This document shows, in pieces, positions 1-10,457 of a stretch of 42,702 nt of DNA. The stretch spans positions 1 to 42,702 of the forward strand of contig JBBRYP010000032.1 of the NCBI GenBank assembly GCA_038237515.1, given 5' to 3'. The stretch comes from JBBQDZ01 sp038237515. GTDB taxonomy: Bacteria > Actinomycetota > Thermoleophilia > Gaiellales > Gaiellaceae. Both the position numbers and the translations under genes were made by a program. Within the stretch, counting starts at the first letter, position 1. Every line of letters begins with the position of its first letter. The notes beneath the pieces are model-generated. The model ran no database searches and was not told where the DNA came from. It worked only from the letters and a program-made list of their open reading frames with translations.

Positions 1-143
1 CTTCCTCGGCTCGCCCTACTCCTTGCCGAGCAGAGCGAACGCGACTCAGCGTCCGCTCGTGAGAGCACGCCGCGCGCTCAACTGGTCCGGGCAGCGCCGC
101 CACAAGGACGCACCACCAGGTTGTTGAACGATCCGGGCTAGAG

Positions 144-527
144 GTGCTGAGCAAAGAGCAATCCGAGGCGCATCTCACGGATGGCGGCGTCGGTCGGCTC
201 GTGTTTATCGCCGAGCGCGGGCCGGTGGCGCTACCCGTGAACTTCCGTTTCGTCGACGGCGATATCGTCTTTCGTACCAGCGACACCGGCTCACTTCTCG
301 CCGCAGTCGGCGGCACGGTGAGCTTCGAGGTCGATCACATCGACGAGCTTATGAGCCAAGGGTGGAGCGTCTTGATCACGGGACGCGCGCGTCGCGTCGA
401 AGAGCCCTCGGAGCTCGAGCAACTCGCGCAGCTCGGTATCGACCCATGGGCCGGCGGCAGCTCGGAAGCAGTCATCCGCATCGAGACCATCGAGATCTCA
501 GGCCGCAACATCCGCCAGAGAGACTGA
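144..527 (+). CDS. Pyridoxamine 5'-phosphate oxidase-like (flavin-nucleotide-binding) protein
   Basis: A 127-residue protein starting at GTG 144. It has the short split-barrel layout of PNPOx-like FMN/F420-binding proteins: an N-terminal helix (LSKEQSEAHL), a GRLVFI strand, PVALPVNFRFVDGDIVFRT (the usual 'P.vnf..dg.ivfrt' strand pair), an FEVDHID strand, and GWSVLITGRAR near residues 72-84. Relatives bind a flavin or deazaflavin cofactor, and some are oxidoreductases of unknown substrate. No signal peptide or membrane segment is visible. It precedes the HAD/GH65 pair by 19 nt, so co-transcription is possible, but no functional link is evident. Family assignment is good; substrate is unknown. 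Confidence 0.8.
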   Translation: MLSKEQSEAHLTDGGVGRLVFIAERGPVALPVNFRFVDGDIVFRTSDTGSLLAAVGGTVSFEVDHIDELMSQGWSVLITGRARRVEEPSELEQLAQLGIDPWAGGSSEAVIRIETIEISGRNIRQRD

Positions 528-546
528 ACGGGAGCGGGCTATCCCG

Positions 547-1286
547 ATGCTGGGTTTACCCGATGGCGTGCGCGCGTGCCTGTTCGATCTGGACGGGGTT
601 CTGACCCAGACCGCCAAGGTTCATGCCGCGGCCTGGAAGGAGATGTTCGACGGCTTCCTGCGCACGCGGGCGGAGAAGGTTGGTGAGACGTTTCGGCCCT
701 TCGATCCGGTATCTGACTACGACGAGTACGTGGATGGGAAGCCGCGCTACGACGGCGTCCGCTCATTCTTGACGGCGCGCGGTATCGACCTTCCGCAGGG
801 CGAGGAGAGTGATCCATCCGCCGCCGAGACGGTGCATGGCCTCGGGAACCACAAGAACGAGATCGTTCTGCGCATGATCCACGATCAGGGGGTCGAGGCT
901 ATGACGGCTCGGTGCGCTACGTACGCGCCGCGCGCGACGCCGGTCTGAAGAGGGCGGTCGTCTCGTCGAGCGCCAACTGCAGGGAGGTCCTGGTCGCGGC
1001 GGGGATCGAGGATCTGTTCCAGCAACGGATCGACGGCCTTGTGGCAGAACGCGACCACCTGCAGGGAAAGCCGGCCCCCGACACGTTCATCGCCGGCGCC
1101 CGAGCCCTCGGCGTCGGGCCGAGTGAGGCGGCGGTGTTCGAGGACGCCCTCGCCGGCGTCGCGGCCGGGCAGGCCGGCGGCTTCGCCTGCGTCATTGGGG
1201 TCGACCGGGTCGGGCAAGCCGATGAGCTGCGCGCGCACGGCGCCGACATCGTCGTCTCCGACCTGGCGGAGCTGCTCGACTCGTGA
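547..1286 (+). pseudogene. pgmB: Beta-phosphoglucomutase-like HAD hydrolase, frameshifted
   Basis: The gene reads in one frame from ATG 547 to about 898 and then continues in another frame to 1286. The first part carries HAD motif I (CLFDLDGVLT) and the cap domain; the second carries motif II (VVSSS), motif III lysine (GKPAPDTF) and motif IV (FEDALAG). Restoring one base near 898-901 joins GVEA to a YDGSVRYVRAARDAG-type stretch and gives about 246 residues, normal for beta-phosphoglucomutase. As given, the first frame stops at 948, so a functional enzyme is not encoded. The family isomerises beta-glucose 1-phosphate to glucose 6-phosphate, which is the product handling needed by the GH65 phosphorylase that overlaps its stop codon. 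Real decay or a sequencing indel are both possible. Confidence 0.82.
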
Positions 1287-3640
1287 TCGACCATCCGGCC
1301 TTCACCGTCGAGCCGTGGGCGCTGCGGGAGAACGAGTTGCATCTCGACGTGCTCGCCCAGGCCGGGTCGGTGTTCGCGCTTGCCAACGGGCACATCGGGC
1401 TGCGCGGGAACCTCGACGAGGGGGAGCCGAACGGTCTTCCAGGCAGCTACCTGAACGGCTTCTACGAGGCGCGACCGCTGCCCTACGCCGAGGCGGGTTA
1501 CGGCTACCCGGAGGCCGGCCAGACGGTGGTCAACGTCACCAACGGCAAGATCATCCGGCTGCTGGTCGACGACGAGCCCTTCGACGTCCGCTTCGGCGAG
1601 TGCCGCAGCCACGAGCGGACGCTTGACTTTCGCGCCGGGGTGTTGCGCCGGCAGGTCGAGTGGCACTCGCCGGCGGGCCGGGCGGTGCTGGTCTCCTCGG
1701 TTCGGTTGGTGTCGTTCGTGCAACGGGCGGTCGCGGCGATGCTCTATGAGGTCGAGCCGCTCGACGACTCGACGCGGCTCGTCGTGCAGTCGGAGCTCGT
1801 CGCGAACGAGCCGATGCCCGACCCGGCCGACGATCCGCGCACAGGAACGAATGCCGTGTCGCCGCTTCGTTCGGAGCAGGCCTCCGGGCGCGACACGAAG
1901 GTCGTGCTCGTGCACTCGACCGAGGCGAGCGGACTGCGGCTGGCCGCGGGCATGGATCACATCGTCGAAGGGCCCGACGGCACCGAGACGCACCCGGCCG
2001 AGTACGGCGACGACTTGGGGCGCGTGACGGTCACCGCCGACGTCGCGCCCGGCGAGCGGCTCCGGGTGGTGAAGTTCCTCGCCTACGGCTGGTCGAGCCA
2101 GCGCTCGACGGCGGCACTACGCGACCAGGTTGCCGCGGCGCTCGCCGAGGCGCGCCAGACCGGTTGGGAGGGGCTGCTCGCCGGTCAGTGCGCCTATCTG
2201 GACGACTTCTGGGACCGCGCCGACGTCGAGCTGGAAGGCGATGCCGAGTTGCAGCAGGCGGTGCGTTTCGCGCTCTTTCACGCGTTGCAGGCAGGAGCCC
2301 GTGGTGAGCGGCGGGCGATTGCCGCCAAAGGCCTGACGGGTCCCGGCTACAACGGCCATGCCTTCTGGGATACGGAGACGTTCGTGCTGCCGCTCCTCAC
2401 CTACACGATCCCCGACGCTGCCCGCGACGCCCTCCGCTGGCGGCACGCGACGCTCGACTTGGCGTGCGAGCGCGCGAAGCAGCTCGGCCTTGCGGGGGCG
2501 GCGTTTCCCTGGCGGACGATCGCCGGCCAGGAATGCTCGAGCTACTGGCCGGCGGGCACCGCCGCATTCCACGTCAACGCGGACGTCGCCGACGCAGTCG
2601 GCCGCTACCAGGCGGCGACCGGCGACGAGACGTTCGAGCGGGAGGCGGGGCTCGAGCTGCTGGTCGAGACGGGGCGGCTGTGGCGCTCACTCGGCCATCA
2701 CGACGCCGAGGGACGGTTTCGGATCGACGGCGTCACCGGCCCCGACGAGTACAGCGCCGTCGCCGACAACAACGTCTACACCAATCTGATGGCGCAGCGG
2801 AACCTGCTGCTCGCGGCCGACGCCGTTGAGCGGCACGAGGAACGGGCCGCCGAGCTCGGCGTCGGCCTCGAGGAGGCGGCGGGCTGGCGGGACGCTGCGG
2901 CGGCGATCTTCGTCCCTTACGACGAGGCGCTCGAAGTTCATCCTCAGGCCGAGGCGTTCACTCAGCATCAGCCCTGGGACTTCGCGAGCACCACTGCCGA
3001 GCAGTACCCGCTGCTGCTGCACTTCCCGTACTTCGATCTCTATCGCAAGCAGGTCGTCAAGCAGGCCGACCTGGTGCTGGCGCTCCACCTGCGCGGCGAC
3101 GTCTTCAGCGCCGAGGAGAAGGCCCGCGATTTCGCCTACTACGAGGCCATGACCGTCCGAGATTCCTCGCTCTCGGCGTGCACCCAGGCGGTGATCGCGG
3201 CGGAGGTCGGCCATCTCGAGCTGGCTTACGAGTACTTCGGCGAAGCCGCCCTGATCGACCTCGACAACCTGGAGCACAACACCCGCGACGGCCTGCACAT
3301 CGCGTCCCTGGCCGGCGCCTGGATCGTGGCGGTCGCCGGTTTCGGCGGGATGCGCGACCACGGCGGCAGGCTCGCGTTCGCCCCCCGGCTACCGGAGCGG
3401 CTCAACCGCCTCGCCTTCGGCCTCTGCTTCCGCGGCCGGCGGCTAAAGGTCGAGGTCGACCAGCAACAAGCGCGCTATTCATTGCGCCAGGGGGAGCCGC
3501 TCGAGATCGCACACCACGGCGAGACGTTCGACGTGACCGGAGCCGAGCCGGTCATGCGCGCGATTCCTCCAGCGCAGACGCGCGACCTACCCAAGCAGCC
3601 GCCTGGACGGGCACCTGCGCGGCGGCGTCCGGCGGGATGA
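1283..3640 (+). CDS. Glycoside hydrolase family 65 disaccharide phosphorylase (maltose/trehalose/kojibiose type)
   Basis: This 785-residue protein has the normal GH65 length and domain order: N-terminal beta-sandwich (about 1-270), helical linker, (alpha/alpha)6 catalytic barrel (about 300-680) and C-terminal beta-sheet. The substrate-binding FWDTE motif lies near residues 360-364. The general acid is predicted to be Glu489 in TGPDEY. The phosphate-side motifs VKQADLV and SSLSACTQ are present. Phosphorylases of this family split an alpha-linked glucose disaccharide with inorganic phosphate to beta-glucose 1-phosphate and glucose; which disaccharide cannot be read from the sequence. The GTG start at 1283 overlaps the TGA of the beta-phosphoglucomutase-like gene (GTGA), so the two are translationally coupled. 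The last 30 residues are Arg/Pro-rich and probably disordered. It is cytoplasmic, with no signal peptide. Confidence 0.92.
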   Translation: MIDHPAFTVEPWALRENELHLDVLAQAGSVFALANGHIGLRGNLDEGEPNGLPGSYLNGFYEARPLPYAEAGYGYPEAGQTVVNVTNGKIIRLLVDDEPFDVRFGECRSHERTLDFRAGVLRRQVEWHSPAGRAVLVSSVRLVSFVQRAVAAMLYEVEPLDDSTRLVVQSELVANEPMPDPADDPRTGTNAVSPLRSEQASGRDTKVVLVHSTEASGLRLAAGMDHIVEGPDGTETHPAEYGDDLGRVTVTADVAPGERLRVVKFLAYGWSSQRSTAALRDQVAAALAEARQTGWEGLLAGQCAYLDDFWDRADVELEGDAELQQAVRFALFHALQAGARGERRAIAAKGLTGPGYNGHAFWDTETFVLPLLTYTIPDAARDALRWRHATLDLACERAKQLGLAGAAFPWRTIAGQECSSYWPAGTAAFHVNADVADAVGRYQAATGDETFEREAGLELLVETGRLWRSLGHHDAEGRFRIDGVTGPDEYSAVADNNVYTNLMAQRNLLLAADAVERHEERAAELGVGLEEAAGWRDAAAAIFVPYDEALEVHPQAEAFTQHQPWDFASTTAEQYPLLLHFPYFDLYRKQVVKQADLVLALHLRGDVFSAEEKARDFAYYEAMTVRDSSLSACTQAVIAAEVGHLELAYEYFGEAALIDLDNLEHNTRDGLHIASLAGAWIVAVAGFGGMRDHGGRLAFAPRLPERLNRLAFGLCFRGRRLKVEVDQQQARYSLRQGEPLEIAHHGETFDVTGAEPVMRAIPPAQTRDLPKQPPGRAPARRRPAG

Positions 3641-3722
3641 AGGAAAGCCGCTCAGCCGTAAGACTTGTGGTTCTCCCGACGCTAGAGCGAACGATGGCGA
3701 CCGAGTCCGCACTGAGGCGGCC

Positions 3723-4187
3723 GTGAAGCGGTGGGATCTCCGCTCGCTGGCGCCGTCGTCGAAGAAGCAGACGGCGCGCGAACCGGGAGCCGATGCGCCG
3801 CGCGTGCCGAGATCCGGCGCGCAGATGCCTCGCGTCCTGTTCACATCGCCGGAGTGCCGTGCGGTCGTGATCGATCTCCGTGGCGGAGAGGAGCTTGGCG
3901 ACCACCACGTTCGCGAGCGTGCCGTGGTGGAGGTGGTCTCAGGGCGCGTCTCGATCGAGTCCTCGGGTGAGACGGTGGACTGCGAAGGCGGGACGCTTCT
4001 GACCTTTGATCCGGGGGAGCACCACACCGTCCGGGCGCTCGACGATGCACGGCTGCTGCTACTCCTAGCCCCTTGGCCTGCCGCGAAGCACAACACCGAG
4101 GCAGAGAAAGGCCATGACCAGCATCTGCCGGTCAACGCCGTGACCGAACCGATCGCGCCGGCCGGCACGACCTCCGAAAACGCATAG
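3723..4187 (+). CDS. Cupin-domain protein (copy 1)
   Basis: A 154-residue protein starting at GTG 3723. A single cupin barrel spans about residues 35-125, with LGDHHVRERAVVEVVSG as the first conserved stretch and FDPGEHHTV as the second, supplying candidate metal-ligand histidines. The N-terminal 35 residues are basic and polar and carry the phrase EPGADAPRVPR. It closely resembles the product of 13421-13879: the segments EPGADAPRVPR, GQMPRVLF-like, ELGDHHVRERAVVEV and ARLLLxLAPWP recur in the same order, so the two are paralogues. Its ligand and role are unknown. It follows the GH65 gene by 82 nt and might be co-transcribed with it. Confidence 0.75.
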   Translation: MKRWDLRSLAPSSKKQTAREPGADAPRVPRSGAQMPRVLFTSPECRAVVIDLRGGEELGDHHVRERAVVEVVSGRVSIESSGETVDCEGGTLLTFDPGEHHTVRALDDARLLLLLAPWPAAKHNTEAEKGHDQHLPVNAVTEPIAPAGTTSENA

Positions 4188-4212
4188 TCGGCGAGCCCAA
4201 CCACCCGGCACG

Positions 4213-4731
4213 ATGACGGTCTGGACGATCGGGCACGGGACCCGTTCCGCGGAAGAGCTCGTGTCCGTTATCTGCGAGGCCGGTGTTCGCACGCTGGTTG
4301 ATGTGCGCCGCTTTCCCGGCTCGCGTCACAATCCTCAGTTCAACCAACCGGCGCTCAGAGCAGCGCTCGAGGAAGGCGGGATCGCCTACCGCCACGCCGT
4401 CGAACTGGGCGGCCGCCTCGCCGGCGAGCCGGGCGAGGATCGCTTCGGCTGCCTTCGCGTCGCCGCCTTCCGAAGCTATGCCGCCCGCATGGGCACCCAA
4501 GCGTGGCAGTCGGCGCTCGCCGGAACGCTTGCGGAGCCGGCTCCCTGCTTCATGTGCTCGGAGACCCTTTGGTGGCGCTGCCACCGGCGCCTGATCGCAG
4601 AGCTCCTCCATGCGCGCGGCGAGCGGGTCGTGCATCTCCTCGGGCCCGGCAAGCAGCAAGAGCACAAGCCCTTGCTCGAAGCCGAGACACGGGAGGGCCG
4701 GCTCTATCTCTGCGGCGCCCTCGTCGCTTAA
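4213..4731 (+). CDS. DUF488 domain-containing protein
   Basis: A 172-residue protein with hallmark DUF488 motifs: TIGHGTRSAEE at the N-terminus, LVDVRRFPGSRHNPQFN, and CSETLWWRCHRRLIAELL near residues 115-135, where the family's paired Cys/His positions sit. Proteins of this family are widespread in bacteria and lack an established general function; the conserved C..E...CHR segment suggests a metal or catalytic site. It starts 25 nt after the cupin stop and runs convergently into alkA with only 20 nt between the two stop codons. A second, different DUF488 protein (YeaO subtype) lies at 10958-11326. Confidence 0.85.
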   Translation: MTVWTIGHGTRSAEELVSVICEAGVRTLVDVRRFPGSRHNPQFNQPALRAALEEGGIAYRHAVELGGRLAGEPGEDRFGCLRVAAFRSYAARMGTQAWQSALAGTLAEPAPCFMCSETLWWRCHRRLIAELLHARGERVVHLLGPGKQQEHKPLLEAETREGRLYLCGALVA

Positions 4732-4751
4732 GCCGTGACGGACGCGCGGGC

Positions 4752-5691
4752 CTATTCGAGGTCGCCGCGCGCGGCGAGGCGGTCGAGCAGCAAGTGGAAG
4801 TAGATGAGCCCTGCGTAGGGACGCCAGCCCGCAACCGCGCATTGTACCCCAGCGTAGTCGAGCGGCTCCGCGAGCCCGAGCCAGCGCGCGAGGTTCTTGC
4901 GCGCGCCCACGTCGTCACCGGGAAAGACGTGCAGCCGGCCGAGTCCTCGCAGCAGGGTGTACTCGGCGCTCCAGCGCCCGATCCCGGGGATCTGCGTCAG
5001 CGTCTCGACTACCTGCCCGTCCTCGCGCGCCGCGAGTGACTCCAGGTCAAGCCGCCCCTCGAGGGCCGCGTCCGCGATCGCGACGATCGTGGTCGCTTTC
5101 CGGAAACTGAAACCAAGCGCGCGAACGGCGCCCGGTTGCACGTGCGCCAGTTCCGCCGGTTCCGGGAACGCGTGGGCGTGATTCTCCGCGGCCGACGAGC
5201 CGGCGCCGTAGCTGCGTGAGAGCCGATTCAAGAGGGTCAGACCGGCTTCGAGCGAGAGCTGCTGCATCGCGACTGCGTTCACCAGGCACTCGAAGACGCT
5301 GGCGAAGCGAGGTGGGCGCAAACCGCGGAAGCGCGCGACGAGCGGTGCGAGCACCGGATCTGTGGCGGCGAGGCTGTAGAACGGGTCGATGTCGAGCCCG
5401 AGCGACAGCATCCTCGCGAGAGCAACGCGCGCCTCAGCCCGCACGTTCCTTTGATTCCCGGCGCTGTTCAACGTCACCTGAAGCTCGGGCGCATCGGCTG
5501 CAGCTTGCTGGGTTACCGCGACGTCGACAGGCAGATCGTCGAGCAACAAGACACGGCGGTAGGTCGAACCGTCCCAGGCATCGACCTCGTTCAGCGCTCG
5601 CCGACGCAGCGCCCAAACGGTCAAGTCGAGTCTGAACGGCGCGCGCGGATCCAGAACCAGAGAGAAGGAGGACGATGCCTGCGGCTGCGGA

Positions 5692-5705
<14 letters not shown>
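4752..5705 (-). CDS. alkA: DNA-3-methyladenine glycosylase II (AlkA family, HhH-GPD)
   Basis: A 317-residue protein. The N-terminal part (about 1-115) resembles the AlkA N-terminal beta domain. The C-terminal two thirds is an HhH-GPD glycosylase fold: NAVAMQQLSLEAG, the hairpin LTQIPGIGRWSAEY, and the conserved loop FPGDDVGARKNL, whose second Asp matches the catalytic aspartate position. It should remove alkylated purines from DNA to start base-excision repair. The C..C..C iron-sulfur motif of MutY/EndoIII is absent, as expected for AlkA. Its start overlaps the 3' end of ftsH by 14 nt, making it the third gene of a receiver protein - ftsH - alkA operon. Confidence 0.88.
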
Positions 5706-7677
<1,972 letters not shown>

Positions 7678-8124
7678 CTAGGCGGCCGCGGTCCTCTCGA
7701 TCACGCCGGAGAGGAGTGCGACGAGCGCGACCGGGTCGAACGGCTTCGTGACAAAGCCTGCGACACCGAGCGCGAAGGCGCGCATCCGCTCGGCGACTCC
7801 GGTCTCCCCGCTCAGGAAGACGACCGGTACGGCACGCGTCGCTTCGTCACGACGGAGTGCCTCGGCGAGAGCGAACCCGTCGAGCCCCGGCATTCGCAGA
7901 TCGGACAGGACCAGGTCGGGCGGGTGCAGCGTCGCTTGCTCGAGGCCCTGCAGGCCGTCTGCGGCCTCTGTGACCTCGAACGCCGCCGCCCGCAAGTTGA
8001 GCGAGCAGATCAGCCGGATCGAGGCGTCGTCGTCGACGAGCAGCACGCGGCGACGACGGAGATACCGCTCGACCTCGCTGTGCTCCAACCCGCAGCGGCC
8101 GGCGGTCGTACTGATCGTGGCCAC
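7678..8124 (-). CDS. Single-domain response regulator (receiver protein)
   Basis: A 148-residue protein starting at GTG 8124, with a strong site (AGGAGG, 7 nt upstream). After about 25 N-terminal residues comes a complete receiver fold: VLLVDDDASIR (acidic triad), LVLSDLRMPGLDGF (phosphoacceptor Asp), VVFLSGE (the Ser/Thr switch position) and FVTKPFDP (conserved Lys). There is no output domain, so it probably acts by protein-protein contact, like CheY-type or DivK-type regulators. No histidine kinase is nearby, so its partner is encoded elsewhere. It is the first gene of the operon with ftsH and alkA. Confidence 0.9.
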   Translation of the reverse strand: MATISTTAGRCGLEHSEVERYLRRRRVLLVDDDASIRLICSLNLRAAAFEVTEAADGLQGLEQATLHPPDLVLSDLRMPGLDGFALAEALRRDEATRAVPVVFLSGETGVAERMRAFALGVAGFVTKPFDPVALVALLSGVIERTAAA

Positions 8125-8185
8125 CTTCTGTCCTCCTCAGCGCGAAGCTCCCTCGCCGACCGTGACGTCCGGGTCGACGACTGCC

Positions 8186-8413
8186 CCGACCTGCTCTGCT
8201 GAGGGTGGGCCTTTCGCGGGGCCAAGTCTTGTGGCACCCGCCGCAACGACGCCGATCAGTAAGGCCTCGTAAGACACGAGTGTAGCGCGCGCCGCGAGAT
8301 GCACCGTCATACGGTACAATTGACGTTGGCGGGTCGTAACGAGTGGCCTGCATGGAATGTCCACCGGTCGAAGAAACCAGCCGGCGACGTCCGCCCTCAG
8401 CAGAGCAGGTCGG
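8186..8413. repeat. Perfect 20-bp inverted repeat spanning the divergent promoter region
   Basis: The 20-mer at 8186-8205 (ccgacctgctctgctgaggg) is the exact reverse complement of 8394-8413. The arms are 188 bp apart and lie between the divergent receiver gene (start 8124) and the Usp-like gene (start 8478). Inside are a TACAAT box at 8315-8320 without a good -35, and a CGTCA...TGACG pair around it. The arms could be paired regulator sites, or the terminal repeats of a 228-bp MITE-like element. No target duplication is evident. The whole 8125-8477 stretch holds no other gene. Confidence 0.6.
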
Positions 8414-8477
8414 AGAGAGTTCTCGATCGGCCACAACCACCCGCCCGCGACCGAAGCATCAGCTGAAGGAGATCCTC

Positions 8478-9206
8478 TTGACCACGACCGGACGCGTCCG
8501 CAGCTCGATCGGCAGCGCGGGTACCGCCATGCTCTTCGCGGTCACCGGAGCGGTGCTGCTCGGGGCCGCGGTGCTTGTCGCGTTCCTTCTCCGTCCGCCG
8601 CTGCTTGGCTGGGTCGGCTTCGCCGTCGTCTGCGTGATCGTCATCGGACTGGCGACGTTTGCTGCAGTCGCCTTTCCGCGCCTGCGGGTCGGCCCGCAAC
8701 AGCCGGCCGCGGCGTCCGATGCGGACGCGCGGCTGCTGGTCGTCGCCGACGAGCACTGCGGCTCGCCGGGGCTCTGGCAGTCGATCGAGTCGCGGCTCGC
8801 CGCCGCAGTGGCGGTTCACCTTGTTGTACCCGTGCGCGTTTCGCACCTGCACTCCTTGACCAACGACGAGGCGAGCGAATCGCGCGACGCCGAAGACCGC
8901 GTCGGCCTCGCCGTCGGGCTGCTCCGCCAGCACGGCGTCTCGGTCACCGGAGGAGTCGGCAGCGACGACCCGCTGGAATCGATGACCGACGCGCTCGGGT
9001 CGTTCCCCGCAACCCACGTGCTCTTGGCGACCTCGACCGGGCAGGACTCGTACTGGCTGGAGCAGGATCTGCTCGCAAAGGCTCAGGCGCTCACGTCGCT
9101 CGAGGTCAACCACGTCGTCGTTCCCCCGACGACGGCCTCTGAATCAGCCGAGTCGCGAAAGGCGACTCCTGCCAGCGCGATCAACGGCTCAGCGAAGGAG
9201 AGGTAA
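8478..9206 (+). CDS. Two-TM membrane protein with a cytoplasmic Usp-like domain
   Basis: The start is set at TTG 8478, because GAAGGAGA lies 5-6 nt upstream; an in-frame extension to 8343 would run through the inverted repeat. The 242-residue product has two close transmembrane helices (about residues 13-35 and 38-60), then a soluble domain from about residue 70. That domain has Rossmann-like alternation (ARLLVVADEH, AVHLVVPVRVSHLHSL, HVLLATSTGQ, VNHVVVP) reminiscent of universal stress proteins, but it lacks the clear G-x2-G-x9-G(S/T) ATP loop. Its TAA overlaps the ATG of the next gene (TAATG). The role is unknown; tail-in membrane stress sensing is one possibility. Confidence 0.72.
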   Translation: MTTTGRVRSSIGSAGTAMLFAVTGAVLLGAAVLVAFLLRPPLLGWVGFAVVCVIVIGLATFAAVAFPRLRVGPQQPAAASDADARLLVVADEHCGSPGLWQSIESRLAAAVAVHLVVPVRVSHLHSLTNDEASESRDAEDRVGLAVGLLRQHGVSVTGGVGSDDPLESMTDALGSFPATHVLLATSTGQDSYWLEQDLLAKAQALTSLEVNHVVVPPTTASESAESRKATPASAINGSAKER

Positions 9207-10354
9207 TGCTCACCCACCGGAACATCGCCGAGTGGCGCGGCACGGATCTCGTCGACCGCGACGGAGACAAGATTGGAAAGCTGGAAGACGTCTACGTCGA
9301 CGTGGAGACCGACGAGCCGGTCTTCGGTACGGTCAAGGAAGGGCTGATCGGCCGACATCTGACGTTCGTTCCGCTCGGCGGGATCACGATCGGCCCCGAC
9401 AACCTGCAGGTGCCGGTCTCGAGCGAGCAGGTCAAAGCCGCACCAGAGATCGCGCTCGACGGCGACGAGCTCTCGCAGCGAGACGAGTCGGACCTCTACC
9501 ACCACTACCAGCTCAACTACACCACCGGCGACCGAGAGCGGGCGGAGGCTCGCGCGAAGATGAGCCGGGGCCGAGCAAGGCCGCAGGCCAGCGAACCGCT
9601 GTCGCCGGAGGCGGAGCCGCTGCGTCGCGCTCGTGTGAGCGCCTGGGAGTGGGAAGGCGGCGGCCTTGGCCCGCGCCCCCTGCCGCTCGCCCCGAGCGCC
9701 GAGGTTTTGTTCGACGGCGTGACGCTTCTCACCTCGCCCGGAGCGGTGATGACGCCCCGCTCGACGACAGAGGCGCTCGTTGGCTGGGCGGTCGAATGGA
9801 TCGGCTCGCGGTCGGTACGCGTCGCCGATGTCGGCACCGGCTCAGGTGCCGTGGCGGTCGCCGTCGCGCTTCGGGCGCCGGGCGCTCGGATCTGGGCGAC
9901 CGACGACAGCGAAGCGGCGGTCGCGCTCGCGCGCACGAACGTCGCGCGACACGGGTTGGAGGAGCGGGTCGAGGTGCTGCTCGGCGATCTGCTCGCGCCG
10001 GTGCCGGGCCGGCTCGACCTCGTGCTCGCGAACCTGCCCTACCACGCTGCGGCGCGCTCGCGAGGCCCGGCCGCAAGTGCCTGCCGTGAGCAGCCCGAAC
10101 ACGCGATCTACGCGCCCGGCGACGGGCTCCAGTACAACCGCGACCTGATCGACGCCTGCCGCACGCGGCTGCGGGAACACGGCGCTCTCGCCATCCAGCT
10201 GTACGGGTGCCTGCTGAGCGCGGGGCGGGGAGAGCTCGACCAGCTGCTGCGGGAGATCGAGGCCAGGGCGGCGGAGGGCTGGGAAGCGCGCGTGGCTGCA
10301 GACGCAAATGGAGGGGGAAGCCGATGCTGCGCGTGGCACCCGTCGCTCGCCTGA
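9206..10354 (+). CDS. PRC-barrel domain fused to HemK/PrmC-like methyltransferase
   Basis: A 382-residue protein preceded by AAGGAGAGG. Residues 1-110 are a PRC-barrel (EWRGTDLVDRDGDKIGKLEDVYVD... to DLYHHYQLNY), a domain used in protein-protein or surface contacts. After an Arg-rich linker (about 110-145), residues about 150-375 form a class I SAM methyltransferase: VADVGTGSGAVAVA is motif I, and LANLPYH occupies the (N/D)PPY position, here as NLPY. The upstream GAVMTPRSTTE matches the PrmC-type 'PRPETE' segment. Relatives methylate glutamine in release factors or N6 of adenine. This domain pairing in one continuous frame is unusual to me. It is translationally coupled to the Usp-like gene. 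Confidence 0.8.
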   Translation: MLTHRNIAEWRGTDLVDRDGDKIGKLEDVYVDVETDEPVFGTVKEGLIGRHLTFVPLGGITIGPDNLQVPVSSEQVKAAPEIALDGDELSQRDESDLYHHYQLNYTTGDRERAEARAKMSRGRARPQASEPLSPEAEPLRRARVSAWEWEGGGLGPRPLPLAPSAEVLFDGVTLLTSPGAVMTPRSTTEALVGWAVEWIGSRSVRVADVGTGSGAVAVAVALRAPGARIWATDDSEAAVALARTNVARHGLEERVEVLLGDLLAPVPGRLDLVLANLPYHAAARSRGPAASACREQPEHAIYAPGDGLQYNRDLIDACRTRLREHGALAIQLYGCLLSAGRGELDQLLREIEARAAEGWEARVAADANGGGSRCCAWHPSLA

Positions 10355-10457
10355 ACCTCCACGCCGAGGTGCGTGCCGGTGAGGTCCTCGACCGGCCGTC
10401 GGTCGGGGTTCCCGTCGCTGCGTTCGGTGGCCGTCGCGAACGGCGACGAGGAGTGGC

